Shown one piece after another: positions 1-6,884 of a stretch of DNA of 56,286 bases. Both the position numbers and the translations under genes were made by a program. The notes beneath the pieces were generated by a model that worked only from the letters and a program-made list of their open reading frames with translations, searched no databases and was not told the origin of the DNA. Source of the stretch: a virus; the IMG/VR virus record IMGVR_UViG_3300034118_001268, positions 1 through 56,286 of that record; one strand, 5' to 3'. Positions within the stretch are counted from its first letter, which is position 1. Each line of letters opens with the position of its first letter.

Positions 1-13
1 AAGGAGCCCAAAA

Positions 14-160
14 GTGAAGAACCAGAAGATGATGAAGAAGCCAATGAAGGATGCCGACGACTACGGCAAAAAAGGCTCGAACGGTGACAAGGGCAAAAAA
101 ATGCCAGCCAACAAATTGATGATGGCTGGCGGTCCGAAATCGAAGAGGAAGGATTGTTAG
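14..160 (+). CDS. Small lysine-rich basic protein, unknown function
   Basis: A 48-residue reading frame starts at GTG14 with a perfect AGGAG Shine-Dalgarno sequence at 2-6, seven bases upstream. The product is very basic (Lys-Lys pairs throughout, several Met) and has no recognisable domain. It lies on the late strand and ends at TAG160, overlapping by four bases the 3' end of the convergent dCMP deaminase gene. If the window is circular it would directly follow and partly overlap the outer spanin gene as the last gene of the late operon. The strong ribosome binding site is the main argument for it. A composition-driven spurious frame is the alternative. Confidence 0.5.
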   Translation: MKNQKMMKKPMKDADDYGKKGSNGDKGKKMPANKLMMAGGPKSKRKDC

Positions 161-174
161 GAGCCATCTCCTAA
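157..174. terminator. Hairpin at the convergent junction
   Basis: A perfect inverted repeat TTAGGAG (157-163), loop CCAT, CTCCTAA (168-174) sits exactly where the plus-strand small gene and the minus-strand dCMP deaminase gene converge; both stop codons lie in or beside it. No U-tract follows on either strand, so it is only a weak candidate bidirectional terminator or RNA-end structure. Confidence 0.3.
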
Positions 175-732
175 CTGTTCCCAATCGCGGCCAGAAGAGA
201 TCCACAATTTTCTGGCCGCGGGATGGGGGTACTCATCCTTGTATATGATCCTCCGACAACTTGTATTGAGAAGCAGTTTGGTGCAGGCAATGCACGGACT
301 TGCGGTCACATACGCAGTGTCGATGCTGTGAACATCCTTACATTGGAGTAGAGCATTTTGCTCGGCGTGGATTGCTTGACACGAGTCAAGGTCCGTGCCA
401 GACTTTGACGTGGCTCCAAGACAGCGGTGCGGGAAATACAAGCCGTCTGGTCCCAGTCTTTGACCATTAGCCACAAGGCAGTCGTGAGACACGTCGTATT
501 GGACAGCCGACCAATCCAAATGTTTCTGGTTCAGGTGGTCCCCAATGTCCACCTTTACCTGTTCATTGCAGTGCGGTTGGCCAGACGCGACGCCGTTATA
601 TCCCGTGGCAATTACGTGGCCTCTAGCGTTTAGTAGGACGCAACCAACCTGCCTTCTAAAACAAGTGGCTCTGCGCGCAGTCGTGATTGCCAGGTCCATG
701 GCCCAACGATCCCGTGTCGGTCTCACTTCCAT
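157..732 (-). CDS. dCMP deaminase (zinc-dependent cytidine deaminase fold)
   Basis: Converts dCMP to dUMP in the cytoplasm. Visible motifs are the zinc/catalytic HAE (residues 122-124 counted from ATG732) with a following QNALLQC helix, and PCIAC (Cys147 and Cys150) supplying the other zinc ligands. Between the first strands and HAE lies an insertion of about 40 residues rich in Cys and His, as in the larger phage (T4-like) dCMP deaminases. Length 191 aa is normal for that group. ATG732 is preferred over GTG750 because a GGGAG sequence lies eight bases upstream; it gives a 10-base overlap with the end of the thymidylate-synthase-fold gene, so the two are translationally coupled. It is the last gene of the leftward nucleotide/modification operon and could supply dUMP to a hydroxymethylase or methylase. 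Confidence 0.9.
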   Translation of the reverse strand: MEVRPTRDRWAMDLAITTARRATCFRRQVGCVLLNARGHVIATGYNGVASGQPHCNEQVKVDIGDHLNQKHLDWSAVQYDVSHDCLVANGQRLGPDGLYFPHRCLGATSKSGTDLDSCQAIHAEQNALLQCKDVHSIDTAYVTASPCIACTKLLLNTSCRRIIYKDEYPHPAARKLWISSGRDWEQLGDGS

Positions 733-1607
733 TCTGACTTCTCCCACCACCGAATGTCGTCGCCCTTAGACGACTCTCTGAGAGACTTCAAGAATTGCAA
801 AACGTGGGGCAATCCTTGTCTCTCCATTGGGGAAAAGCATAAATTCCCCGGGACTGGCTTTGTGGGGGACAGTTGACCAAGTTCCCACAAACATTTCTGA
901 GCTGGTTCAAAGTCTTGTTCATACAGATGGCTGCTCGCGGCCGTCAAATACAGAGCGCCCGGAGTCACCAATCTTTCATTGTTAGGCGCTTCGTTTCGAA
1001 TGTGGTTCACGATGTGTTTTGTGTTCAATATGCAACACACGGCAAACGCCAGCATCGAGAAGTTGAACACGTCGTAGGGGAGTCCGAGCCAAACATCAGA
1101 AGATCTCATGAAGACGTGAAGGTTCAACTTGTCACCACGAATTTTGAAATCGAAGGCCACCGTGCACGGAATATCCTTCGACTTTTCGGGGTTTGCCCTC
1201 CACGTGGTCAGTACGGCCTGGCGAGTATCTCTGTCGGTGGACAATTTTTCTACGACGTATCCCAATTGTTCAATGATCCTTGGTCCGTAGGCTCCATAGA
1301 ACCTATGGCCATCATCGCTAAATTGAGCAATGTGTTTGTTCCACGGGGTGATACCCTCGACAGTGTCGTCACCCGACAAAATCCAAAAGGCCTCGGCAGC
1401 CATGAATTTGTAGCTGAGCCTTCTGCTGGGAAAAGTCAACACCGGGTAGTTCATGTTGACTGCGACGGTGTGTTGCGGCAATTCCTTGGTCAATCTCCCT
1501 CTGGGAGATACCTCAAACCCCTCCTCTAGGATTTTCCTGACAACGGTGAACCACTGAAAATCGAGAGTGTTGAACCACTCACTCGACTGCTTCGGCACGT
1601 TATTCAT
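723..1607 (-). CDS. Thymidylate-synthase-fold dCMP hydroxymethylase-like enzyme
   Basis: Transfers a one-carbon unit from methylenetetrahydrofolate to C5 of a pyrimidine deoxynucleotide. From ATG1607 the protein has 294 aa. It has the catalytic PCT cysteine (Cys148), the RSSD phosphate-binding loop (168-171), an AEAFWILSG segment with the conserved Glu and an FYGAYG segment. In thymidylate synthase the LGLPFN motif carries the Asn that recognises the uracil ring; here it reads LGLPYD with Asp179. Asp at this position is the hallmark of dCMP-acting members such as T4 gp42 (known Cys148/Asp179), and the Cys-to-Asp spacing is the same. The gene therefore probably makes 5-hydroxymethyl-dCMP or 5-methyl-dCMP; plain thymidylate synthase is less likely. 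ATG1607 is chosen over an upstream start because it overlaps the kinase stop by eight bases. Confidence 0.85.
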   Translation of the reverse strand: MNNVPKQSSEWFNTLDFQWFTVVRKILEEGFEVSPRGRLTKELPQHTVAVNMNYPVLTFPSRRLSYKFMAAEAFWILSGDDTVEGITPWNKHIAQFSDDGHRFYGAYGPRIIEQLGYVVEKLSTDRDTRQAVLTTWRANPEKSKDIPCTVAFDFKIRGDKLNLHVFMRSSDVWLGLPYDVFNFSMLAFAVCCILNTKHIVNHIRNEAPNNERLVTPGALYLTAASSHLYEQDFEPAQKCLWELGQLSPTKPVPGNLCFSPMERQGLPHVLQFLKSLRESSKGDDIRWWEKSEWK

Positions 1608-2223
1608 AGCTTGAAGCCCTCTTCGCAAGGTTGAACATTTGAAGACACGTGTCAAGATTGTTGACAAATACGTTCGGAGGACGCAAACTGTCAATTGCTC
1701 TTGGCGACCACGGTTTCATGGTCGTGTAATCATACCCGACCACGATGTTTGATGAGTTGTCCACAATTTGACTGAATTTGGAGAATTTATAGGCGAAGTA
1801 GACTTCCGACATCTGTTCTTCGCTTGAAAGCATTTCCTGACTTCGCCTGGAATTGAAAGTCTCCAGAACTTTTGCAAGAGGCGGGAGGCACATGATCATC
1901 ACAGCGCCACACATATTCCCCAGAATAGTCAAGTCTGCCGCTCGCTTTCCGAGACGATCCTCGCCATTCCGGTATGCATCACCATAGATCTTCTCGCTGT
2001 GCCACGAGCGATCAAGAACAATGTCTTGACAACCGTGCAATGCCGGAAGAATGGACTCGACGTAATGTCTTCCAATTTTGACTTCGCCTTTATAGGCGCC
2101 GTGGTGGATATACTTTGCGCCAGTCAATTCAGCAAATTGCTGGGCAGCAGTTGTCTTCCCACCACCGTCCGGGCCTTCGAAGATGGTCAATTTCGAAGTC
2201 GTGAATTTGTCCTTGTCCATCAT
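1600..2223 (-). CDS. Deoxynucleoside monophosphate kinase (thymidylate-kinase-like P-loop)
   Basis: Phosphorylates a dNMP. The P-loop FEGPDGGGKTT lies at residues 15-25 and an LDRSWHSEKIYGD segment corresponds to the DR-Y region of thymidylate kinases. Length 207 aa is usual. ATG2223 is used: it overlaps the TGA of the preceding MazG-type gene as ATGA, with AGGGAC upstream; the GTG further upstream would only add a tail inside that gene. In phages with modified bases a dedicated kinase lifts the modified monophosphate towards the triphosphate, and its place directly upstream of the hydroxymethylase-like gene fits this. A P-loop kinase acting on DNA-borne hydroxymethyl pyrimidine is the alternative, but the helical domain typical of those enzymes is not fused here. 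Confidence 0.82.
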   Translation of the reverse strand: MMDKDKFTTSKLTIFEGPDGGGKTTAAQQFAELTGAKYIHHGAYKGEVKIGRHYVESILPALHGCQDIVLDRSWHSEKIYGDAYRNGEDRLGKRAADLTILGNMCGAVMIMCLPPLAKVLETFNSRRSQEMLSSEEQMSEVYFAYKFSKFSQIVDNSSNIVVGYDYTTMKPWSPRAIDSLRPPNVFVNNLDTCLQMFNLAKRASSYE

Positions 2224-2717
2224 GCGTTGTCCCTGTCGAGGTGGATGAGATCGTCGAGACACCGACTTTCGTTGGAGACGTCACCGTCTGGGAAGAATTC
2301 TTCAACTCTATATCCAGCCTCCGTAAGGATGGCAAGAGTTTGGGGCCCCACCCAACCGGGCGGCTTCGTGACGTCGACCAGATTTCCGCGATGGGTTGTG
2401 CCAGGCACCTTGCGCATATTTGCCTCGTGGACGTCGTTCCACAATTTCGACCAGACCGACGTGAGGCCCAACATGACGGCCGAACCTTTGAGAACGTAGA
2501 CGGCATCGACCAAGGCGTCGGCCATTAGTGCCATGTCTTGAGCTGCCGCTGCCTTGGCAAATTCTTCGGAAGCTTCCTCAAAGTGGAATTTCACCCTTTC
2601 CAACATTTTCCTGCGGGTCAGATGGGTGATGTTTTCCGGAGCCAGCTGTCCAAATTTCAAATGAAATTCTTGGACGGCGTTGATTTCCGGGTCGGCATGG
2701 ACGGTGGGTTTGGTCAC
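2220..2717 (-). CDS. MazG-superfamily nucleoside triphosphate pyrophosphohydrolase
   Basis: All-alpha NTP pyrophosphatase. The metal-binding signature EEASEEF (about residues 47-53) followed by ADALVDAVYVLKG (about 67-79) matches the E-x-x-E ... D-x-x-D arrangement of the MazG / phosphoribosyl-ATP pyrophosphohydrolase superfamily. The C-terminal third (about 55 aa) is extra and unassigned. It starts at GTG2717, preceded by the extended GCTGAGGAG ribosome binding site shared by many early operons, although no promoter lies in the 40-base gap. It is coupled by ATGA to the dNMP kinase. In this operon it may hydrolyse dCTP or dUTP, supplying monophosphate to the hydroxymethylase-like enzyme and excluding the unmodified nucleotide from DNA, as phage dCTPases do; the substrate is an inference. 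Confidence 0.75.
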   Translation of the reverse strand: MTKPTVHADPEINAVQEFHLKFGQLAPENITHLTRRKMLERVKFHFEEASEEFAKAAAAQDMALMADALVDAVYVLKGSAVMLGLTSVWSKLWNDVHEANMRKVPGTTHRGNLVDVTKPPGWVGPQTLAILTEAGYRVEEFFPDGDVSNESRCLDDLIHLDRDNA

Positions 2718-2757
2718 GATTATTCTCCTCAGCTAAGATTTTCGGGATTTCAGTTTA

Positions 2758-3693
2758 CTACGGCTTGTCGAATGCTGACATATCCCCCCAATCAACATTC
2801 GACTTCAATTCAGACGACCCTTCTCTCACTGCAATAGTGTCAGGAGGTTCGGCTGCAACGTTCCAAAACCATGCGTTGTTGGAAGCGTGTTCACGTATGA
2901 AGCTCCAAGCCTTTGCGTCATACGATAGGACTGACGGAAAGGGCGGTGCTTCATCTTGCTTGACACTCTGGGTGAATGGCAAAGGATGGCTGTAAATCGA
3001 GGCTCTGCCTTTTTCCCCATCGTGAATGTTTCGAGCTACGGCAACTGCAAAGACCTTGGCTTTGGGCCAAGCCAACTGAAGGCCTCGACTTAGCACGCCG
3101 GTGCTAATCACAGTCCAGAATTCCTTGATCTTCATATAGTCACCAATCTCGCAATCCGCCACCAGTCGAGCCGTCTTTGCGATCCCAGCCACGGCCGCAG
3201 GCACGTCGAGACCGAGAGGAAAGAAGGTGTAGCCGTGATCCTCAGCAAACTTCCGTGCCATCCGTTGCAGATTGGGCATGGCGGCTACGCGCACAAACCT
3301 CAAATCTGCCCAAAGATTGTAGGCGGTCAATTGATGGTGCGAAGGTTTCGCAGCGGCTGGAGAGAAGAGAATGAGTTTGCGTCCGGTGTCTGAACATAAC
3401 TTGGCCAACGACATCGGCGCCCACCCAACTCTTGGGGCGACATAAACAATGGTCTTGGTCTTCTTGTATTCCGGTTGGAACAGGGCGGCTGATCCGGCTC
3501 TAGCCTTGGTTCCGAACCCCATCATGTCATCACGAACAACGTAGATCGTCCGTTTGGAGTCCAACTTGACCCTATCAACCCGCGGGACGGGCAACGGATC
3601 TTCCCAATCCCGAACTAGATCCATAAGACGCGACTCTCCCATCTGATCCAGCTCTTTGTGGACCGAAGACGAGGTGTGGTTCGTGTGCGTCAT
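2758..3693 (-). CDS. PLP-dependent enzyme, fold type II (PALP family)
   Basis: A 311-aa protein of the tryptophan synthase beta / ACC deaminase type. After VVRDDMMGFGTKARAG, Lys63 stands where the PLP-binding lysine of the family lies (compare GGNKxRK). YVAPRVGWAPMSLAKLC corresponds to the Asn-loop/helix region that follows, and STGVLSRGLQLAWPKAKVFAVAVAR near residue 205 matches the phosphate-binding glycine-rich turn, helix and strand, here degenerate. Such enzymes act on serine-, threonine- or cysteine-like amino acids. The reading frame overlaps its upstream neighbour as ATGA. Operon context suggests it makes or trims an amino-acid-derived group for DNA modification. No phage homologue can be named from sequence alone, so the reaction is unknown. 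Confidence 0.65.
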   Translation of the reverse strand: MTHTNHTSSSVHKELDQMGESRLMDLVRDWEDPLPVPRVDRVKLDSKRTIYVVRDDMMGFGTKARAGSAALFQPEYKKTKTIVYVAPRVGWAPMSLAKLCSDTGRKLILFSPAAAKPSHHQLTAYNLWADLRFVRVAAMPNLQRMARKFAEDHGYTFFPLGLDVPAAVAGIAKTARLVADCEIGDYMKIKEFWTVISTGVLSRGLQLAWPKAKVFAVAVARNIHDGEKGRASIYSHPLPFTQSVKQDEAPPFPSVLSYDAKAWSFIREHASNNAWFWNVAAEPPDTIAVREGSSELKSNVDWGDMSAFDKP

Positions 3694-4832
3694 TGATAGT
3701 TCCCTTCGGGTTGCCGCCCTTTGAAATAGCGGAGGCTTGAGTTGTTGAACAGTCCAGCTTCGCGCACGTGGTCGAAGCCCTTTTTAGGAACGTAGTTTTC
3801 CAACCATCTGATCAGGTCACATCCAGGGCTGGCGTCTTCGACGTCCATGGGAAGGGTCCCGGTCAAATTGCTGAACAATCTGGTTCCACGGTCAAAGAAT
3901 TCTTGGGAATTCATACGGACGGTTGGGCGCAAACAGACTGACAAGGCTTCTTGAGCGTTCTTTCCGTGGTAGCAATCTGAAGTAGCATCCACCAAGTGGG
4001 GCAGATACTCAGCCATGTCCATGACCCACGCAGTCAAAACAAACTTGAACTGCTTGCAGCCACGTTTGCGTTGATAGTCCAAAACTTGATCCACGGTTTC
4101 TTTGATCCCTGCCGGCCCCTTTCCGTATCGACATCTCTGCTCAAACCAAAACCACACGTCGTCCACCAGTTGAGGGGCGATCTTGACCAGATACTCAATT
4201 CCTGCCAGGCGGAAGAACGGATCCTTCAACTTATTGAATGGCGGGATTTGGTTTCCAATGCTTGTGAACATCGTCATGTGTCGGTTGTAACTGATCCACG
4301 AAGACATTGGTGGGATGCCAAGACTGTCGCTGACCATTAGAGGCACAATCGTGTTTCGCCAACCATGATCATGCTCGAAACTGGCGCCTGAACCTGTGAC
4401 TCGGTGGACCAGACAGACATAGAGCCACGCCCGGTCGTCACCCCTAAATCTGGGATAGTCCCAACCTTTGAGACGGTTGTTGACGATTTTGGGAGCTTGG
4501 TCCCCGTATCGCAGCTGTTCGAGAACATTTGAAAAGCCTGCAAAGCGGCGTCTCACAGTGTCATAGATCGGAATGTTGTCCTGAAGATCACAACCAGACT
4601 TGAAATTTTCAGGCACGTATCCGAGGTTCTTTTCCTGAAGACTTTTCGCCCTATGGTAGTAGTGGTAGGCTTCGACAAAGTACGGAGTGGGCTGCAAATC
4701 GTAAGTGGAAGCCAATTGAATTGCGTGAGAAGCTTCACGAAGACGCCTCTGCCACACTCCGGCCTTGGAAGGGATAACCAGGTCCTTCGACCTGGCTTCA
4801 TCTTCTACGTCCTTCAGATGCTGCTTGACCAT
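3690..4832 (-). CDS. Helical aGPT-PPlase / amino-acid:DNA-transferase-like protein (tentative)
   Basis: A 380-aa mostly helical protein. Segments resemble the order seen in the alpha-glutamyl/putrescinyl-thymine pyrophosphorylase and 5-hmdU-DNA-kinase helical-domain families: an aromatic helix with HRAKSLQEK (residues 60-68), then DNIPIYDTVRRRFAGFSNVLEQLR (85-108, like the family's rF-x-NV-x-R helix), an LVHRVTG helix (141-147), and near the end an aromatic helix FKFVLTAWVMDM then GKNAQEAL (290-297), like the family's GPGA-x-x-GL turn. These matches are weak and by eye. It starts at ATG4832, overlaps the SGNH-like gene by 19 bases and is coupled to the PLP enzyme. If correct it would attach a moiety to hydroxymethylated bases in DNA. 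Otherwise it is an unknown protein. Confidence 0.4.
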   Translation of the reverse strand: MVKQHLKDVEDEARSKDLVIPSKAGVWQRRLREASHAIQLASTYDLQPTPYFVEAYHYYHRAKSLQEKNLGYVPENFKSGCDLQDNIPIYDTVRRRFAGFSNVLEQLRYGDQAPKIVNNRLKGWDYPRFRGDDRAWLYVCLVHRVTGSGASFEHDHGWRNTIVPLMVSDSLGIPPMSSWISYNRHMTMFTSIGNQIPPFNKLKDPFFRLAGIEYLVKIAPQLVDDVWFWFEQRCRYGKGPAGIKETVDQVLDYQRKRGCKQFKFVLTAWVMDMAEYLPHLVDATSDCYHGKNAQEALSVCLRPTVRMNSQEFFDRGTRLFSNLTGTLPMDVEDASPGCDLIRWLENYVPKKGFDHVREAGLFNNSSLRYFKGRQPEGNYQ

Positions 4833-5818
4833 GATCCACCTTTCCAGATGTGTGTATACTGGGACGGACGAATGTGGACCGACTGGGGTTTCTCCATGAC
4901 GTCGAAGTCCAATTCGCCGGTGCCGTTCCAGAAATGACTAGGGTGACGGTAGACCGAGATGCCGTCCGTCGGCCACTTGCCCATCTCGTCCGCCCACCAG
5001 TCCCGAAGGTTGGCTCGGTCAGCCCACGAGCCGAAGAACGGAGTCCCCTTATACCAACCAGTCTTCGGGAGCTTTCGCGACTCGTTCTCAATGGGCAACG
5101 GCTCGGCCACGATGATCCGCTGCTTCCGATATTCTTTGACCAAATCTTTAAGCTGGCTGCGGTACTCCTTCAACAGCTCCCTGCCTGAGTTTTGACCGTG
5201 GCGTAGCACGTGGTGCCTGATGTCAATGTTGCCAAAATAGAACGTGATGCTCTGAATGGTCGGACACCAAGCTTGGTTGACCAAACTGGAAAGGCCGGTG
5301 TTGAGGGCACCATGCAATGTGAGACCGTCATTTCTGAAGATCCTCGACCCCTTCGTGTATAGGGACAGAGCATGACTGTCCCCGACCACGAGGTTCTTAG
5401 GCTTCGTCGTCGGCCACCTCTGTCCCACACTCTTGGCTATAACCCGGTAAAGACCCCGTTGATCAAACTCGGGCGCTAAAAGTCTAGCTCCCAATAGTTC
5501 ATCGTAAGGGGGCATGGTGCGATCCATGCTGAATAAACCGTAGCCAACCAATTCTCCAACTGCCTGGAATTTTCGAACCCTTTCATAGAGTTCCGGTTGT
5601 GGCCCTCCCGGGAAATTCAAAGCGTCTTTGAATTCCATTCCATGATAGACGTAGACAGTATCTCCGGGCTTGACGATGTCTGTCACACGGTCCATGTGGC
5701 TGGTTGTAATCAGCTTTGCGCCAATCTCTTCAGCCCAATACAAGGCCCATCCAGCCCTGTGACTAACCTCTATTCGGTCAGTCACAGGGGTCAGAGGGCT
5801 GAAAAGGTACAGCCCCAT
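4814..5818 (-). CDS. SGNH/GDSL-type hydrolase-like protein
   Basis: A 334-aa protein of two parts. Residues 1 to about 135 form an alpha/beta region (KPGDTVYVYHGMEF) of unknown type, possibly nucleotide- or sugar-binding. From residue 140, NLVVGDSHALSLY gives a GDSH block I with Ser148 as the expected nucleophile, and ITFYFGNIDIRHH gives a G-x-N block III (Asn197). A C-terminal acidic/His stretch could hold the D-x-x-H block, but it is not clear. Family members are esterases or acyltransferases. It begins at ATG5818 with AGGAA upstream, four bases after the preceding gene. In the modification operon it could transfer or remove an acyl group on a base adduct; this role is inferred only from neighbours. 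Confidence 0.5.
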   Translation of the reverse strand: MGLYLFSPLTPVTDRIEVSHRAGWALYWAEEIGAKLITTSHMDRVTDIVKPGDTVYVYHGMEFKDALNFPGGPQPELYERVRKFQAVGELVGYGLFSMDRTMPPYDELLGARLLAPEFDQRGLYRVIAKSVGQRWPTTKPKNLVVGDSHALSLYTKGSRIFRNDGLTLHGALNTGLSSLVNQAWCPTIQSITFYFGNIDIRHHVLRHGQNSGRELLKEYRSQLKDLVKEYRKQRIIVAEPLPIENESRKLPKTGWYKGTPFFGSWADRANLRDWWADEMGKWPTDGISVYRHPSHFWNGTGELDFDVMEKPQSVHIRPSQYTHIWKGGSWSSSI

Positions 5819-5821
5819 GTG

Positions 5822-6625
5822 TCAGTTCCTGGCCGAAGCTTCGGCCTTCGAGCCGGGCTTTGCAGGCCTGACGACCTTGGAAGTCTTGGCCAACCCAGGC
5901 TTGTTGGCCTGAGGTGCAGACTTCGCGCCGGCGCCACCAGTGGATTTCGCGCCGATCGGCTCAGGCGGGTTCATGCCCTGCTTCCTCAGGTGGTTCCGGT
6001 TCCAGGCAATGTAGCTGCGCTTGGAGTCATCAAGATCGAACTCCTTCTGCACTTCGGCAAAAATCTGGTCATCGGACATAGTCCCCTTCATGATCAAATC
6101 GCAGATCATGCTGGACACAGACGGGCGCTTCACCTTCGGCTCCTTGGCAGCCTTCGGTTCCTTGGCAGCCTTCGGCTCAGCAACCTTGGCAGCCTTCGGC
6201 TCGGCAACCTTGGCAGCCTTCGGTTCGGCAACCTTGGACTTGACGCCAGTGATAACTTTGCCGGGTGCTTTCGCCACACCCTTCTTCACACTTGCGGTAC
6301 TGGTAGCCATAACGATATTTTCCTTCTCATATGGTTTGAGGATGCGCCCCAAAAAATTCAGGGCCTCGGGCGTTGCGCCGAGCTGTTGGGCGTGCTCACG
6401 GTAGATCTTGGCGATGGCTTCAGGATCATCTTGTGTGCGCGCAAACTTGGTTTCGAATTCCTTTGTCGGCATCGAAACAACCGTCACCCACGGGTAGTCT
6501 TCCTCCCCAATCTGAGTGTCGGTCAAAAAGCTTGTGGTCGAACCTGTGTTCGCCACCACAATGACGGCAGGAAGGCCGTCCGCCACGGTTCCTTTTTTCG
6601 GGGCGTAGATGCGATATTCGATCAT
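5822..6625 (-). CDS. Lys/Ala-repeat protein with C-terminal phage domain (paralogue 1)
   Basis: A 267-aa protein from ATG6625, two bases after the preceding stop. Residues 1 to about 105 are a globular domain of unknown family. Then comes a low-complexity linker of KVAEPKAA repeats (encoded by tandem 24-bp repeats), then a domain of about 50 residues beginning RPSVSSMICDLIMKGTMSD and ending in a YIAWNRNHLRKQGM motif, then a basic Lys/Ala/Gly tail. The 50-residue domain recurs in two other genes of this window (6885-7367 and 21479-21907), each after a Lys-rich linker. Helical prediction by eye and the basic context suggest nucleic-acid binding. An internal ATG near 6310 could give a shorter form lacking the first domain. 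Confidence 0.75.
   Translation of the reverse strand: MIEYRIYAPKKGTVADGLPAVIVVANTGSTTSFLTDTQIGEEDYPWVTVVSMPTKEFETKFARTQDDPEAIAKIYREHAQQLGATPEALNFLGRILKPYEKENIVMATSTASVKKGVAKAPGKVITGVKSKVAEPKAAKVAEPKAAKVAEPKAAKEPKAAKEPKVKRPSVSSMICDLIMKGTMSDDQIFAEVQKEFDLDDSKRSYIAWNRNHLRKQGMNPPEPIGAKSTGGAGAKSAPQANKPGLAKTSKVVRPAKPGSKAEASARN
6146..6235 (-). repeat. Tandem 24-bp repeats encoding a KVAEPKAA linker
   Basis: Three 24-bp units (6164-6187, 6188-6211, 6212-6235) differ at one or two positions, and an 18-bp shortened unit lies at 6146-6163. They encode the Lys/Ala/Glu/Pro linker of the surrounding gene. In-frame expansion and contraction is the likely source of length variation. Confidence 0.9.
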
Positions 6626-6626
6626 C

Positions 6627-6812
6627 TTACGCTGCTCCCCAATTGTCAAGGAGGGCGATCGACGTCTTTGAGACGTCTCTGATTTGGATGGCTTTGATTT
6701 TCTCATTGCGCACTTTCAACGCAAGTTTTTCAAAATCAGCCATGGTCATGGTTCCGGGCACGAGGAAAGATCCAACGTCTCCAGACGTAAAGACAACTCG
6801 GATGTAGATCAT
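6627..6812 (-). CDS. Small protein, first gene of the modification operon
   Basis: A 61-aa protein starting MIYIRVVFTSGDVGSFLVPG, with a beta-strand-rich start and a helical middle; no family recognised. The upstream GTG at 6824 overlaps the GAGGAG ribosome binding site itself, so ATG6812 is taken as the start. It lies directly behind an early promoter (6848-6876) and stops two bases before the next ATG, so it is the first gene of the operon that runs to the dCMP deaminase. Confidence 0.7.
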   Translation of the reverse strand: MIYIRVVFTSGDVGSFLVPGTMTMADFEKLALKVRNEKIKAIQIRDVSKTSIALLDNWGAA

Positions 6813-6847
6813 GATTTTATGCACTCCTCAGCAAAGGTTGGTAGGAA

Positions 6848-6876
6848 ACTATACTAAGAGCTCGAGCTTTTGTAAA
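6848..6876 (-). promoter_or_regulatory. Early promoter P1 (modification operon)
   Basis: Read on the minus strand: TTTACA (6876-6871), 17 bases, TATAGT (6853-6848), then a GCTGAGGAG leader just before the first gene. The spacer contains the 10-bp palindrome AGCTCGAGCT. Upstream bases are A/T rich. Confidence 0.85.
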
Positions 6877-6884
6877 CAAAAAAC

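Noticed and set aside
873-1529. Plus-strand open frame of 218 codons opposite the thymidylate-synthase-fold gene
   Set aside because: Lies antisense to clear catalytic motifs and has no domain or Shine-Dalgarno sequence.
723-1694. Longer form of the thymidylate-synthase-fold protein with 29 extra N-terminal residues
   Set aside because: The extension overlaps the kinase gene by 95 bases, lacks a ribosome binding site, and ATG1607 puts the catalytic residues at the expected positions.
6164-6235. 24-bp tandem repeats as a possible replication iteron array
   Set aside because: They are in frame and encode a Lys/Ala linker, with period a multiple of three and codon-level drift; nothing suggests protein binding.
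5597-6682. Long plus-strand open frame opposite the SGNH-like and Lys/Ala-repeat genes
   Set aside because: Antisense shadow: His/Arg/Leu-rich composition, repeats mirror the minus-strand tandem repeats, no ribosome binding site, and both minus-strand genes are well supported.
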